From: Candidatus Peribacteraceae bacterium
GTDB lineage: Bacteria > Patescibacteriota > Gracilibacteria > Peribacterales > Peribacteraceae
DNA length: 15,643 nucleotides
Direction of reading: 5' to 3'
Assembly: GCA_018061525.1 (NCBI GenBank)
Contig: JAGOUB010000011.1
Span: forward strand, 1 to 15,643
Positions 6,069-13,667 of the stretch are shown here, in pieces. Every line of letters starts with the position of its first letter. The first letter of the stretch is position 1. The translations under genes were made by a program, and so were the position numbers. The notes under the pieces were generated by a model. The model saw only the letters and a list, made by a program, of their open reading frames with translations. It searched no databases and had not been told where the DNA came from.

Positions 6069-6416
6069 TCAGCGCCCAGGCAGACAGTGCTTGCGCTGCT
6101 CAAGCGTGAAGCAGGAGCCCACGGGCCCGGCATCGGCGAAGACGCAGAGCGTGCCTTCGGCGGCGCACACCCGGTCACTGCGATCGCAGGTGCCCTGAGA
6201 GTCGCAACTGCCAGTCCACCCGGTGGCCGCTTCGGCCGGCTTGGAGGAGGACTTGGCGGCCGACTTCTTCGTCTTAGAGGAGTACTGCTTGGACGAGGAC
6301 GAGCGGGCCGTCGGCTCGCGCGGAGCGTCGTTGTAGGGCGGGGCGATGGCGGCGCGGCAGGCGGACAACACCAAGGCGCAGGCGACCGCGGCCGCGAGAG
6401 TCCGGAGGGAGGGCAT
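6069..6416 (-). CDS. Six-cysteine secreted lipoprotein
   Basis: This is a 115-residue lipoprotein. The signal peptide (Arg5, hydrophobic 7-17) ends in the lipobox LSAC with Cys20 lipidated. A low-complexity Ser/Lys/Ala linker spans about 38-64. A compact C-terminal domain has six cysteines (71, 77, 84, 91, 102, 111), a number and spacing suited to three disulfides. It resembles small secreted cysteine-knot-like modules, but I cannot name a family. I chose ATG 6416 over the upstream TTG at 6449 because it gives a normal signal peptide. A -10-like TATCCT lies 7 nt before this ATG and there is no Shine-Dalgarno, so the message may be nearly leaderless. It is convergent with cassette 2. Confidence 0.7.
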   Translation of the reverse strand: MPSLRTLAAAVACALVLSACRAAIAPPYNDAPREPTARSSSSKQYSSKTKKSAAKSSSKPAEAATGWTGSCDSQGTCDRSDRVCAAEGTLCVFADAGPVGSCFTLEQRKHCLPGR

Positions 6417-6510
6417 GGCGACGAGGATACAAAGCGAGGAAGCCCACAAACAAGCGACAATGCTGGTATTTATGGTTCTATCGGCTGCTTCCCGCTTTGA
6501 GCCAAGAATA

Positions 6511-6539
6511 TTGACAAAATAGACAATAAATGATTAATT
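6511..6539 (+). promoter_or_regulatory. Candidate sigma70 promoter of the Nudix gene
   Basis: A perfect -35 TTGACA (6511-6516) is followed, after 17 nt, by TTAATT (6534-6539), a weak -10. The surrounding 80 nt are AT-rich. It would give a leader of about 75 nt containing the palindrome at 6553-6567. Confidence 0.5.
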
Positions 6540-6552
6540 AGACATTAGTTCC

Positions 6553-6567
6553 ACCGCACTGTGCGGT
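6553..6567. promoter_or_regulatory. 15-bp palindrome in the Nudix leader (possible operator)
   Basis: ACCGCAC-T-GTGCGGT is a perfect 7-bp inverted repeat around one base. It lies just downstream of the predicted transcription start. It could be a dimeric repressor's operator; a one-base loop is too tight for a full RNA hairpin. Confidence 0.45.
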
Positions 6568-6621
6568 ATTCACAGCATCGGCTCCGAAAGAGACCGAGAT
6601 CGAAACCCAAGGAGAGAGACC

Positions 6622-7296
6622 ATGGCCGAGACCCCGAAGAAGCCGACCCGTGGCGTGTTCGCCGGCATTATCCGCAAGCCGACCGCCAGCACTCCCGGCA
6701 CCGTCCTGCTGAGCTGGCGCAAGTTCGGCCCGACCGCCGGCCAAGTCTGCCTCATCGGCGGCGGCCAGGACGACGGCGAGGACGACGTGCAGACCTTGAG
6801 CCGCGAGGCGAAGGAAGAGGCCAAGATCCAGATCCGCATCGGCGTCCTGCTCGGCGGCCCGCTGGTCTTCGGCCAGGACACGGCCGTGTGCTACCTCGCC
6901 GAGATCCTGTCCGGCCAGCCACAGCCCACGGATGAGGCGCTCTACCACCGCTTCTGCACCGAAGAGGAAGTCCGGCAGGGCTACTGGCTCTGCCGCCACC
7001 AGGACCAGGACGCTCTCGACGAGGGCATCGGCATGACCTCGGGCTACTCCCAGGAACCGATCCGCATCGTCGGGCCCAAAGACAAGCTGGGCCGCACCGG
7101 ACGGATGATCTGGGACGCGTTGTCCCTCTTCCACCCGCCGGAGGAGTCCCCGAACCCCAACACGATCTACCCCGGCCTGGACCTCTCGGAGGACGGCCTG
7201 TGGATCGTGGACACCAGCGACGTGATCCTCCGCCGCTACCGCCGCCTCGACCCGTACACGGCCAGCGGCTACATGGAGCCGGCCGTCACGGGCTGA
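6622..7296 (+). CDS. Nudix hydrolase-domain protein
   Basis: This is a 224-residue protein with a Nudix box at residues 47-69: Gly47, Glu53, then REAKEEA at 61-67. This fits G-x5-E-x7-RE-x-x-EE, with the metal-binding Glu65 and Glu66 present. The Gly expected at position 68 is Lys. The N-terminal strand GVFAGIIRKP (11-20) and LIGGGQDDG (44-52) fit the fold. Nudix enzymes cleave nucleoside diphosphates linked to another group, usually as cytosolic housecleaning or signalling enzymes; the substrate here is unknown. About 85 residues after the usual domain end have no motif I know. AAGGAG (6609-6614) sits 7 nt before the ATG. Its own promoter and terminator make it a single-gene unit. Confidence 0.8.
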   Translation: MAETPKKPTRGVFAGIIRKPTASTPGTVLLSWRKFGPTAGQVCLIGGGQDDGEDDVQTLSREAKEEAKIQIRIGVLLGGPLVFGQDTAVCYLAEILSGQPQPTDEALYHRFCTEEEVRQGYWLCRHQDQDALDEGIGMTSGYSQEPIRIVGPKDKLGRTGRMIWDALSLFHPPEESPNPNTIYPGLDLSEDGLWIVDTSDVILRRYRRLDPYTASGYMEPAVTG

Positions 7297-7327
7297 TCAA
7301 AACAATTCGGAGCCGAACCAACTCTTA

Positions 7328-7357
7328 CCCCGCCACACCGTGGCGGGGTTCTTTTTT
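7328..7357 (+). terminator. Rho-independent terminator of the Nudix gene
   Basis: CCCCGCCAC, loop ACC, GTGGCGGGG forms a perfect 9-bp stem, followed by TTCTTTTTT. Confidence 0.95.
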
Positions 7358-7384
7358 GTTTTGCAGAAGAGACGAACCAAATTT

Positions 7385-7413
7385 TTGACATTGAGTGATT
7401 TTCCTGTTGAATC
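7385..7413 (+). promoter_or_regulatory. Possible promoter of the MFS transporter gene
   Basis: A perfect TTGACA (7385-7390) is followed after 17 nt by TGAATC, a poor -10. The position, just after the upstream terminator and before a structured leader, supports it more than the hexamer match does. Confidence 0.35.
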
Positions 7414-7414
7414 A

Positions 7415-7458
7415 CCGGACGAATGATTTCGGTCATTCGCGCTCTTTACACCGTCCGG
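7415..7458 (+). promoter_or_regulatory. Nested inverted repeats in the MFS leader
   Basis: CCGGACG (7415-7421) can pair with CGTCCGG (7452-7458). Inside it, CGAATGA (7420-7426) can pair with TCATTCG (7433-7439) around a six-base loop. Together they form a compact leader structure about 45 nt ahead of the start codon. No long U-run follows, so it is not an ordinary terminator; an operator or a translation-controlling leader is possible. Confidence 0.45.
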
Positions 7459-7503
7459 ACCAAACACCCGACCCGACTCGCAACCCGATCGAAAGGAGCC
7501 GTC

Positions 7504-8670
7504 ATGGAACGGAATCTGAAAGTCCTGTTTGCCGTGCAGATCTGCATGGGCACCCAGTTCTTCCTGCCCGTGTTCTTCCTGTTTCTGCGTGAGAATGGCC
7601 TGAGCTGGCGCGAGATCTTCGCCTTGGAGGCGATCTTCACCGGCAGCGTCATGCTGCTGCAGATCCCCGCGGGGATGGCAGCGGACCGCTATGGCTGCAA
7701 GAAGGTGCTCACCGCCGGCTTCCTGGCCGGCATGCTGAGCTTCTTGGTGCATGCCAACGGCACCTGCTTCGCCGCCTTCGCCCTGGGCAACGTCCTGCTC
7801 GCCGTGCTCGTGGCCTGCCACGCGGCGGGCCTGGAGACGATCACCTACGCCACGCTGGCGGCGCTCGGCCGCCCGACGGACTTCCGTCGGACGATCGGCG
7901 CGCTGTTCTTCGTCTCGCTGCTCACGCTCGGACTGACGAGCGTCATCGGCGGCCTGGTGGGCATGGCCAGCCTGAGGCTCACCCTCTGGCTGACCTTCCC
8001 GGCCTTCGCCGTCGGCGCGCTCTGCTGCAACCGCTTGGTCCAGCCGCCGCTCGACAAGACGGCCCACGTCTCGCTCCGGCAAGCGCTGGGCGCCGTACTC
8101 CAACCGGGCTGGCGCCTGCGGACCGTCATGGCGGTGAACATCATCTTCCTGACGGCCGTCAGCGTGCTGGGCTGGATCGCTCCCGCCTATCACCTACAGG
8201 TCGGCACGCCCGAATGGGTGCTCGGCTGCTCGCAAGCAGCCGGCCAGATGATGAGTTCCTGCGCGGCCCGCTGGACGCACCGGCTGGAGACGAGGATCGA
8301 TGACCGCGTGCTTCTGCTCTCGGTCGCCATCCTGCTCGGGCTTGCGCTCGGCGGCATGATCCTTGTCGGCGGCTACGTCGGTATCGCCCTGCTCATACTG
8401 GGGCGCAGCTGCTTCGGGGCCATCTCCACGCTCGGCAGCGATCTGCTGCATCGGCTGGTGAATGACCGCGTCCGCAGCCGCGTGCAAGCCCTGCAAGGGG
8501 CCTGCCTGCGCGCCGCAATGGTCGCCGCCAGTCTCGGCATCGGCAGCCTGCTCGACGGCGAGGCCGGTCTCGATACCGTCCTGCTGCTGTCACTGGCGCT
8601 GGGCGCGGTGCTCATCACGACGTCGCTCGTCTGCCTCAATGTCGTCTGGCCACAAAAACAGCCAGTCTGA
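7504..8670 (+). CDS. Major facilitator superfamily (MFS) transporter
   Basis: This is a 388-residue integral membrane protein with about 11-12 hydrophobic segments in two halves. The first loop after TM2 has the MFS motif A variant, GMAADRYGCKKVL (about 56-68). The half-way break near residues 180-200 (NRLVQPPLDKT) separates the two six-helix bundles. Such proteins move small solutes with protons or other ions. The substrate is not predictable, though many short MFS proteins of this type are exporters. I start at ATG 7504 because AAAGGAG lies 6 nt ahead; the 27 extra codons to 7423 overlap the leader hairpin. It has its own terminator at 8690-8719. Confidence 0.85.
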   Translation: MERNLKVLFAVQICMGTQFFLPVFFLFLRENGLSWREIFALEAIFTGSVMLLQIPAGMAADRYGCKKVLTAGFLAGMLSFLVHANGTCFAAFALGNVLLAVLVACHAAGLETITYATLAALGRPTDFRRTIGALFFVSLLTLGLTSVIGGLVGMASLRLTLWLTFPAFAVGALCCNRLVQPPLDKTAHVSLRQALGAVLQPGWRLRTVMAVNIIFLTAVSVLGWIAPAYHLQVGTPEWVLGCSQAAGQMMSSCAARWTHRLETRIDDRVLLLSVAILLGLALGGMILVGGYVGIALLILGRSCFGAISTLGSDLLHRLVNDRVRSRVQALQGACLRAAMVAASLGIGSLLDGEAGLDTVLLLSLALGAVLITTSLVCLNVVWPQKQPV

Positions 8671-8689
8671 CGTCCCGGTCCGGACGATT

Positions 8690-8719
8690 AGACCCCAGGT
8701 TCGCCTGGGGTCTTTTTTT
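8690..8719 (+). terminator. Rho-independent terminator of the MFS gene (UUCG loop)
   Basis: AGACCCCAGG, loop TTCG, CCTGGGGTCT forms a perfect 10-bp stem capped by a stable UUCG tetraloop and followed by a run of seven T. Confidence 0.97.
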
Positions 8720-8752
8720 GCGCCCGCGTATGCTGCCTACGTGTCCCGCCGC

Positions 8753-9580
8753 ATGCTCATCACCGCCGATGATTTGGGCGCCAACCCCCCGCGCTCGCAC
8801 GGCATCTTTTTGTGCGCCGAGCAGGGCCTGGTGACGGGCGCCGGCCTCATTCCCAACGGCAGCGACAGCGACCAGGCCGGCAAGCGCGCCCGCGAGAGGC
8901 GGCTGCCCGTAGGCCTACACCTGGTGCTCACCAGCGGTGAACCGCTCTCGCCGGGCGGCACGGTCGAAAGCCTCGTCTTGCCAAACGGCGCCTTCGCCGG
9001 ACGCCGCGAGCTCGAACGACGGCTGCGTGAGGGCGAGACCGACCGCGCCCATCTGGAGCGCGAGATCCGCGCGCAGCTGGAGTGGTGCCTCGACGTGCAC
9101 GGCCAGCCCACACACCTCTCCAGCGTCGACCACCTGCACTGCCACCCAGTACTCGTGCCGCTCATCATCCCGGTGCTACTGCGCTACGGCATCCTGCGCG
9201 TGCGCCTGCCGAGCGAACCGCTGCCGCCCTTCGGCTACGAGATCCCCGAGCCCGAGCTGGCGCCGCTCAAGGAGGTCTCGGCTCGCGCCGACGCCGCGCG
9301 CGCGCTCTACGCTGCCGAGGGCATTATTGGTACCGATACGTTCCGCGGGCTCGCGCTCGTGGGCCGCATGTCGGCCAAGAACTTCCGCCACACCATGTCG
9401 CGCTTGCCGGCCGAGGGCACCATCGAGTTGATGGTCCACCCCGGCGCGCCCACGCCCGTGGGCACCGACTTCGACCTGGATCCCCAGCGCCAGACCGAGC
9501 TGCAGACGCTCACGGACCAGACGGCCGCGGAACTGCTGGTGAAGATGAAAGTGACGCGCGCCACCTACGCCGACCTCTAA
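8753..9580 (+). CDS. ChbG/YdjC-family carbohydrate deacetylase
   Basis: This is a 275-residue cytosolic protein. It starts with the family's first strand, LITADDLG, with the metal/catalytic Asp pair. GAGLIPNG and LPVGLHLVLTSGEPL follow (conserved GLHL histidine). SSVDHLHCHPVL follows (the D-x-H-x-H metal site). It ends with ELMVHPGAP, the usual C-terminal His motif. Known members (ChbG, HpnK) remove acetyl groups from N-acetylated sugars or sugar lipids using a divalent metal; the substrate here is not known. ATG 8753 fits the family start; GTG 8741 is an alternative and lies 6 nt after a -10-like TATGCT (8729-8734). No Shine-Dalgarno is seen, so it may be leaderless. It lies only about 35 nt after a strong terminator, so it needs its own promoter. 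Confidence 0.85.
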   Translation: MLITADDLGANPPRSHGIFLCAEQGLVTGAGLIPNGSDSDQAGKRARERRLPVGLHLVLTSGEPLSPGGTVESLVLPNGAFAGRRELERRLREGETDRAHLEREIRAQLEWCLDVHGQPTHLSSVDHLHCHPVLVPLIIPVLLRYGILRVRLPSEPLPPFGYEIPEPELAPLKEVSARADAARALYAAEGIIGTDTFRGLALVGRMSAKNFRHTMSRLPAEGTIELMVHPGAPTPVGTDFDLDPQRQTELQTLTDQTAAELLVKMKVTRATYADL

Positions 9581-9611
9581 AAACGGCGCCCCGCCTGAGC
9601 AGAAGCGCCGT
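9579..9611 (-). terminator. Rho-independent terminator of the small two-TM protein gene
   Basis: On the minus strand ACGGCGC (9611-9605), a 15-nt loop and GCGCCGT (9589-9583) are followed by TTTT and the reverse of the convergent gene's stop. The loop is long, so confidence is moderate. Confidence 0.6.
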
Positions 9612-9632
9612 CTTGATGACTAGAGACGAGAG

Positions 9633-10007
9633 TTACTTCGTGGACGACGAGCTTCCGACGGAGCGGGCGGCGGCGGCCGACGAGCGAGCGGCGGCCTTGG
9701 AAGCCTTGGCGCCGGCGTCCTCTCCGACACCCGGGCGCGGTGCGGGAACGTCAATGGACGGACGTCCGGGGGCGCCCATGCCCATCATGCCGCGACCCAT
9801 GGCGGCCGAGGCGACCATGGCGATCACCCAGAGCGCGACGGCGGCCAGGATGCACATGCCGCCCCAATACTTCTGGCGCTCGCCGCTCAGGTGCTTGATG
9901 GCCCAGGCCAACAGGAGCACGAGACCGACGAAAAAGAGCAAATGAGACAGGGCGAGGACGGCCGGGAGCCAACCGCCGCCGGAGGAAGCCATCATGGGCA
10001 TCATCAT
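9633..10007 (-). CDS. Small two-TM membrane protein with Ala/Ser-rich tail
   Basis: This 124-residue protein has no recognised family. A Met-rich start (MMMPMMASSGGG) precedes two transmembrane helices at about 13-39 (PAVLALSHLLFFVGLVLLLAW) and 47-70 (GGMCILAAVALWVIAMV). A Met/Gly-rich loop (GRGMMGMGAPGR) follows, then an Ala/Ser/Lys tail of about 45 residues that is probably disordered. The frame extends upstream to 10082, but those residues are Arg-rich and unlike a membrane protein start. Any of the Met codons between 10007 and 9990 could be the true start. It is convergent with the deacetylase, and a terminator lies between them. Confidence 0.6.
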   Translation of the reverse strand: MMMPMMASSGGGWLPAVLALSHLLFFVGLVLLLAWAIKHLSGERQKYWGGMCILAAVALWVIAMVASAAMGRGMMGMGAPGRPSIDVPAPRPGVGEDAGAKASKAAARSSAAAARSVGSSSSTK

Positions 10008-10198
10008 GGGTGGGATGGGGAAGAAATCGCGGCCACGATACCTCCGGCTGCCCCGACAATCGCTTGCCAAAGGCCCAAACACGCCGTCGGACGACTATCC
10101 TCGCACCCTCTCGCTTTTTGACAAAAAGGAGGAGTACAGTCGCCGAGATGTTCGTTCGCTTCGTCGGCTCACACTAACCCGCATCAGGAGATCGATCC

Positions 10199-10699
10199 AT
10201 GACCCCGTTCCGCACCGCCGTGGTGGGACAGGACTACTCGGCGCGACGTCTCGTCGCCGAGCAGCTCCCGGTCCTCACGCACCTCGCCGAAGGCCGCGTC
10301 CTCGTGGACGTCGGCACCACCATCGTGACCCCCGCCGGGGCCGAGGCCGCGCAGGCCATGGCCCACTTCTGCTCCGCCGGTTTCCAGCTCATCCAGCTCC
10401 TCAAGTCCGGCGACGGCGTCCCCGTCCGTCAGGACGACAACTACGCCGTCATCGTCCCCCAGCTCTGGGTCCCCCCGGAGCCGGGCTTCCTGCAGTTCCA
10501 GGCCCACATCCGCCCCAATGGCCAGCTCGTGATCACCCCGGACCCCAAGGTCCCCCCGCTGTTCCTGCCCATCGCCTCGCGCCTCCTGAAGGATAGCCCC
10601 TGGGCCCACGCCGAAGGCCGCGGCACCGTCGCCAAGAGCTACGGCAAGAAGCACCTCCGCGACGCGTTCGCCAGCCACGGCGAACTGCTCAAGATCTGA
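10199..10699 (+). CDS. Hypothetical soluble protein, 166 residues
   Basis: I do not recognise this protein. It has no signal peptide, transmembrane segment, cysteine cluster or nucleotide-binding loop. Beta-rich stretches (RVLVDVGTTIVTP, NYAVIVPQLWVPP, LQFQAHIRPNGQLVITPDP) are followed by a helical, Lys-rich C-terminus. The region around residues 95-125 resembles a beta sandwich or barrel. CAGGAG lies 8 nt before the ATG. Codon use is that of a well-expressed gene of this genome (mostly C- and G-ending codons). A strong terminator follows at 10777-10806. It looks like a real, independently transcribed gene of unknown role. The region 10083-10198 contains TTGACA at 10118-10123 but no convincing -10. 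Confidence 0.75.
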   Translation: MTPFRTAVVGQDYSARRLVAEQLPVLTHLAEGRVLVDVGTTIVTPAGAEAAQAMAHFCSAGFQLIQLLKSGDGVPVRQDDNYAVIVPQLWVPPEPGFLQFQAHIRPNGQLVITPDPKVPPLFLPIASRLLKDSPWAHAEGRGTVAKSYGKKHLRDAFASHGELLKI

Positions 10700-10776
10700 C
10701 CCGTCAGTGAACCGGCTCGGATGGGAGCCTGACTACGCACGTCCAATTCCGTGAGCCGAATTTGCGAACATCACCG

Positions 10777-10806
10777 CCCCAGCGCCTATCCGCGCTGGGG
10801 TTTTTT
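10777..10806 (+). terminator. Rho-independent terminator after the 166-residue protein gene
   Basis: CCCCAGCGC, a 6-nt loop, GCGCTGGGG forms a perfect 9-bp stem followed by six T (10801-10806). The T-run touches the stop codon of the convergent ATPase gene. Confidence 0.95.
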
Positions 10807-13667
10807 CAGCGCGGCTTGCGCGGTCCGCGCGAGGCAGGCTTGGCCGCCGGCCCGGGAGCCGGCGCAGGTGCAGGAGCGGCCGGGGCTGGCGCGGCGGCTG
10901 CAGGAGCCACGGCGTTGAGCGGCGTCATGTCCACGCCGTACTGGGCGGCCACCTGCTCCACCGGCAGGCCCAGCGCCTCGGCGGCAGCCTGGACCATCGA
11001 TTTGCTGACGGGCGGCAGCGGCGCGCCCACGGCGGCGAGTTTGGCGGCGTAGTCCGCGAACTTCGCCTCGTCGTCGGGCGTGAAGGGCGTGCCGAGCATC
11101 TGCTTCTTCTTGAGAGCGTTGTACTCGTTGGTCCACATCTCCTTATCGCGCCAGGCGCGGTACTGCTCCAGCGTCATCTTCTTGGCGCGCGCTTTCTTCA
11201 TCTCCTCCTCTTCTTTCTCCTTGGCCTTGGCGCCGGCCGCAGCCTGGGTGCGCACGGCCGTGGCGGCCTGGCGAGCCTCGGACGTGCCGCTGGCCCAGCG
11301 CGCGATCTTCTCCTCCACCACCTCACGTTTCTCGCTGTAGCGCTCGCGCGAGAGCTTGCGGACCATCTCCTCGCGGCCGCTATCGGCCTCAAACTTGGGC
11401 GGCGGCAGGGTACCGACCGAGAACGGCTTGCTCGGGATACCGTCGATCATCAGGCGGACGTAGGCGTGGTACTTGGGAAGGCTGAGGATGTCTTTGGTGC
11501 TGACCATCTCCTCGAACTGCTGGCTCAAGATCTCGGCGTCGTCGCTGCCCACCTGGAAACTGACCATCGAGCCGACGTTGCCGAAGACGGCGTCGCGGAG
11601 CGACGTGTTGCCCTGGCCGATGATGAGCTGGCCGACGTACTGGTTGGCCATGGTGAGCGCCAAACGGTACTTACGGGCCTCCGAGAGGATGGTGGCGAAC
11701 GACTCGGTGGCGAAGTTCTGGAACTCGTCGACGTACAGGTAGAAGTCGCGGCGCTCCTTCTCGGGGATGTCGGCGCGGCTCATGGCGTCGATCTGGAACT
11801 TGGTCACGAGCATAGAACCCAGGAAGGCCGAGGTGTCCTCGCCGATCTTTCCCTTGGAGAGGTTCACGAGGATGACCTTGCCGCTGTCCATCGCCTGGCG
11901 GACGTTAAGCGTGCTGCGCACCTGGCCGACGATGTTGCGCATTACCGGCGTGGACATCAGCTGGCCGACTTTGTTCTGGATGGAAGCCAAGGCCTCGGTG
12001 CGGTACTTATCGCTCCAGCTCGTGAATTCCGAGTCCCAGAAGGTGCGCACCACCGGGTCCTGCACGTTGCTGACGATCTTCAGGCGGTAGGCATCATCGG
12101 CGAACATGCGCAGGATGCCGAGCATCGACGAGCCCTCGTTTTCCAGCAGCGCCAGGAGCGTGTTGCGCAGGATGTACTCCATGCGTCCGGAGAAGGCCTC
12201 CGGCCAAAGCTTGATGAAGACCGACATCAGGCCTGAAGCGATCAGCGGGCGCTGGCCCGGGTCCGGGCACTCGAGCATGTTGAACGAGATCGGCCAGTCG
12301 CGGTCGGCAGGATCAAAGAGGATGACGTCGTTGAGGCGCGACTTGGGCATAAAGCGCATCGCCGCGTTGATCAGGTCGCCGTGCGGATCCACCACGCCCA
12401 CGCCCTTGCCGCCCATGATGTCGCTGAAGATCATGTTCTCCAGCACCGTCGACTTTCCCATTCCGGTCTTTCCGATGATGTAGACGTGGCGACGGCGGTC
12501 GTCGGGGCGGATACCGAACTGCAGGCGGTGGCCGTGGAAGACCGACTCGCCGAGCAACGTCAGGTTCTCCTCCGGATCGGTGACACCCGGAATGGGCAGG
12601 TTCACCGGCGGTTCGAGTTTTTTGGACACCACGCGCTCCAGGTTGGCTGTCTGCACCAGGCTGGTCGGCACATGCCAGAGCGTGGCCAGCTCCTCGGATG
12701 AGAGCGCGTACGGGCGCATCTGCATGCCCAGCGGCAGGGTCGCGGCCGTCTGGATCTTGGCCGCCACGAAGCCGTTTGAGGTGGGGATGGAGAACTGCTG
12801 GAAGGTGCTCGCGATCTCTTGGATCTTCTGCATGAGGATGTCGCCCTGGCCCTTGGGGCCGATCACGCTGATGCGCACGTTGGCCAGGAAGAGCAGACGG
12901 TTCACCTTATCTTTGGCGCCGGCGACCTTGTCCTCTTTCTCGTGCGAGCGGCTGGTCTGGCCGTCGCTGCCGCCGGGGGCGGGCTTGGCGTCGGGCGAGG
13001 CCGCGGCCGAGAACTTGCGGACAATGCCCCACATCTTCCAACCGCCCATCAGGATGCCAAGCGGCCAGAGCACGGCCCGGCGCCAGCCGCGGGCCAGCTG
13101 GATGTCCACGAAGAGCTGGGCGTACGCGCCCCACATGCTGGGGAGGCCCTTTTCGAGCAGCGGCAGGAAGCGGAGAGCGCGCTTGCGGAACGGCCCCTGC
13201 ATCGGCTCGATCACAAGCTGAATGTGGCCGCGCATGCCCGGCAGCGGGTAGCGGGCGAGGGCGGCCGTCATGGCCGAGAGCGGGTCCACGTTGGCCCGGC
13301 TCATCATGTCGTCGAACTGCGGGTAGCGCTTGATCGGGAACACCTCCGGATTCTTTAGCTTCAGGTCGAGCGCCAGCACCTCCTCCCCTTCTTTCAAAGC
13401 GAAGGGCTCCTTGCCGAGCTTTTCGATGTCGACGTCCGGGTACTGCGCGTAGAGCTGGCTCTCGATGAGCGGCGCGGCGCGCGTAGAGCTGCGGATGTAG
13501 AAGCCGACCTTGCCCTCGCGCATGCCGATCTCGAACGAGACCTGACGGTCTGCGCCCTTGAGTGTGTGCAGCGCTGCCGCCACCGTCTCCATGTAGACGG
13601 GACCGCGCTCCACGGGATCTTTCTCGTTCGGCAGGCTGGGCCAGAGGTGGAGCACCGTGGCGGACAC
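10806..13667 (-). CDS. FtsK/VirD4-like secretion or conjugation ATPase with Ala/Pro-rich tail
   Basis: This is a 953-residue protein. Residues about 1-190 form an N-terminal domain, and a hydrophobic stretch at about 196-216 (RAVLWPLGILMGGWKMWG) may be membrane-associated. A charged linker lies at 225-255. The ATPase core has Walker A GKTGMGKST at 399-407, DPHGDL at 427-432 and Walker B LYVDEFQNF at 644-652. ANQYVGQL at 674-681 is the usual position of the sensor Gln. These match the VirD4/TraG-like DNA-binding ATPases (type IV secretion DNA-binding domain), which hexamerise at the membrane to move DNA or protein. After about 780 comes a Lys/Glu-rich coiled region, then an Ala/Pro/Arg tail. 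GTG 13667 immediately follows the hrcA stop TAA, with no Shine-Dalgarno, suggesting coupled translation. No other secretion genes are in the window. Confidence 0.85.
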   Translation of the reverse strand: MSATVLHLWPSLPNEKDPVERGPVYMETVAAALHTLKGADRQVSFEIGMREGKVGFYIRSSTRAAPLIESQLYAQYPDVDIEKLGKEPFALKEGEEVLALDLKLKNPEVFPIKRYPQFDDMMSRANVDPLSAMTAALARYPLPGMRGHIQLVIEPMQGPFRKRALRFLPLLEKGLPSMWGAYAQLFVDIQLARGWRRAVLWPLGILMGGWKMWGIVRKFSAAASPDAKPAPGGSDGQTSRSHEKEDKVAGAKDKVNRLLFLANVRISVIGPKGQGDILMQKIQEIASTFQQFSIPTSNGFVAAKIQTAATLPLGMQMRPYALSSEELATLWHVPTSLVQTANLERVVSKKLEPPVNLPIPGVTDPEENLTLLGESVFHGHRLQFGIRPDDRRRHVYIIGKTGMGKSTVLENMIFSDIMGGKGVGVVDPHGDLINAAMRFMPKSRLNDVILFDPADRDWPISFNMLECPDPGQRPLIASGLMSVFIKLWPEAFSGRMEYILRNTLLALLENEGSSMLGILRMFADDAYRLKIVSNVQDPVVRTFWDSEFTSWSDKYRTEALASIQNKVGQLMSTPVMRNIVGQVRSTLNVRQAMDSGKVILVNLSKGKIGEDTSAFLGSMLVTKFQIDAMSRADIPEKERRDFYLYVDEFQNFATESFATILSEARKYRLALTMANQYVGQLIIGQGNTSLRDAVFGNVGSMVSFQVGSDDAEILSQQFEEMVSTKDILSLPKYHAYVRLMIDGIPSKPFSVGTLPPPKFEADSGREEMVRKLSRERYSEKREVVEEKIARWASGTSEARQAATAVRTQAAAGAKAKEKEEEEMKKARAKKMTLEQYRAWRDKEMWTNEYNALKKKQMLGTPFTPDDEAKFADYAAKLAAVGAPLPPVSKSMVQAAAEALGLPVEQVAAQYGVDMTPLNAVAPAAAAPAPAAPAPAPAPGPAAKPASRGPRKPR

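Noticed and set aside
5814..6500. 228-codon plus-strand frame
   Set aside because: It crosses the cassette 2 stop, the terminator and the antisense of the six-Cys lipoprotein; composition is Arg/Gly-rich shadow.
7297..8193. 298-codon minus-strand frame
   Set aside because: Antisense of the MFS gene; low-complexity His/Glu/Gln-rich translation typical of a shadow frame in GC-rich DNA.
10126..10177. AAGGAGGAG followed by a 9-codon ORF (possible leader peptide)
   Set aside because: The ATG at 10148 is about 15 nt from the Shine-Dalgarno, too far, and the peptide has no attenuator structure after it.
11466..12236. 256-codon open frame on the plus strand
   Set aside because: It is the antisense shadow of the ATPase core; the translation is rich in His/Val/Glu/Asp with no motif, while the minus frame has Walker A and B.
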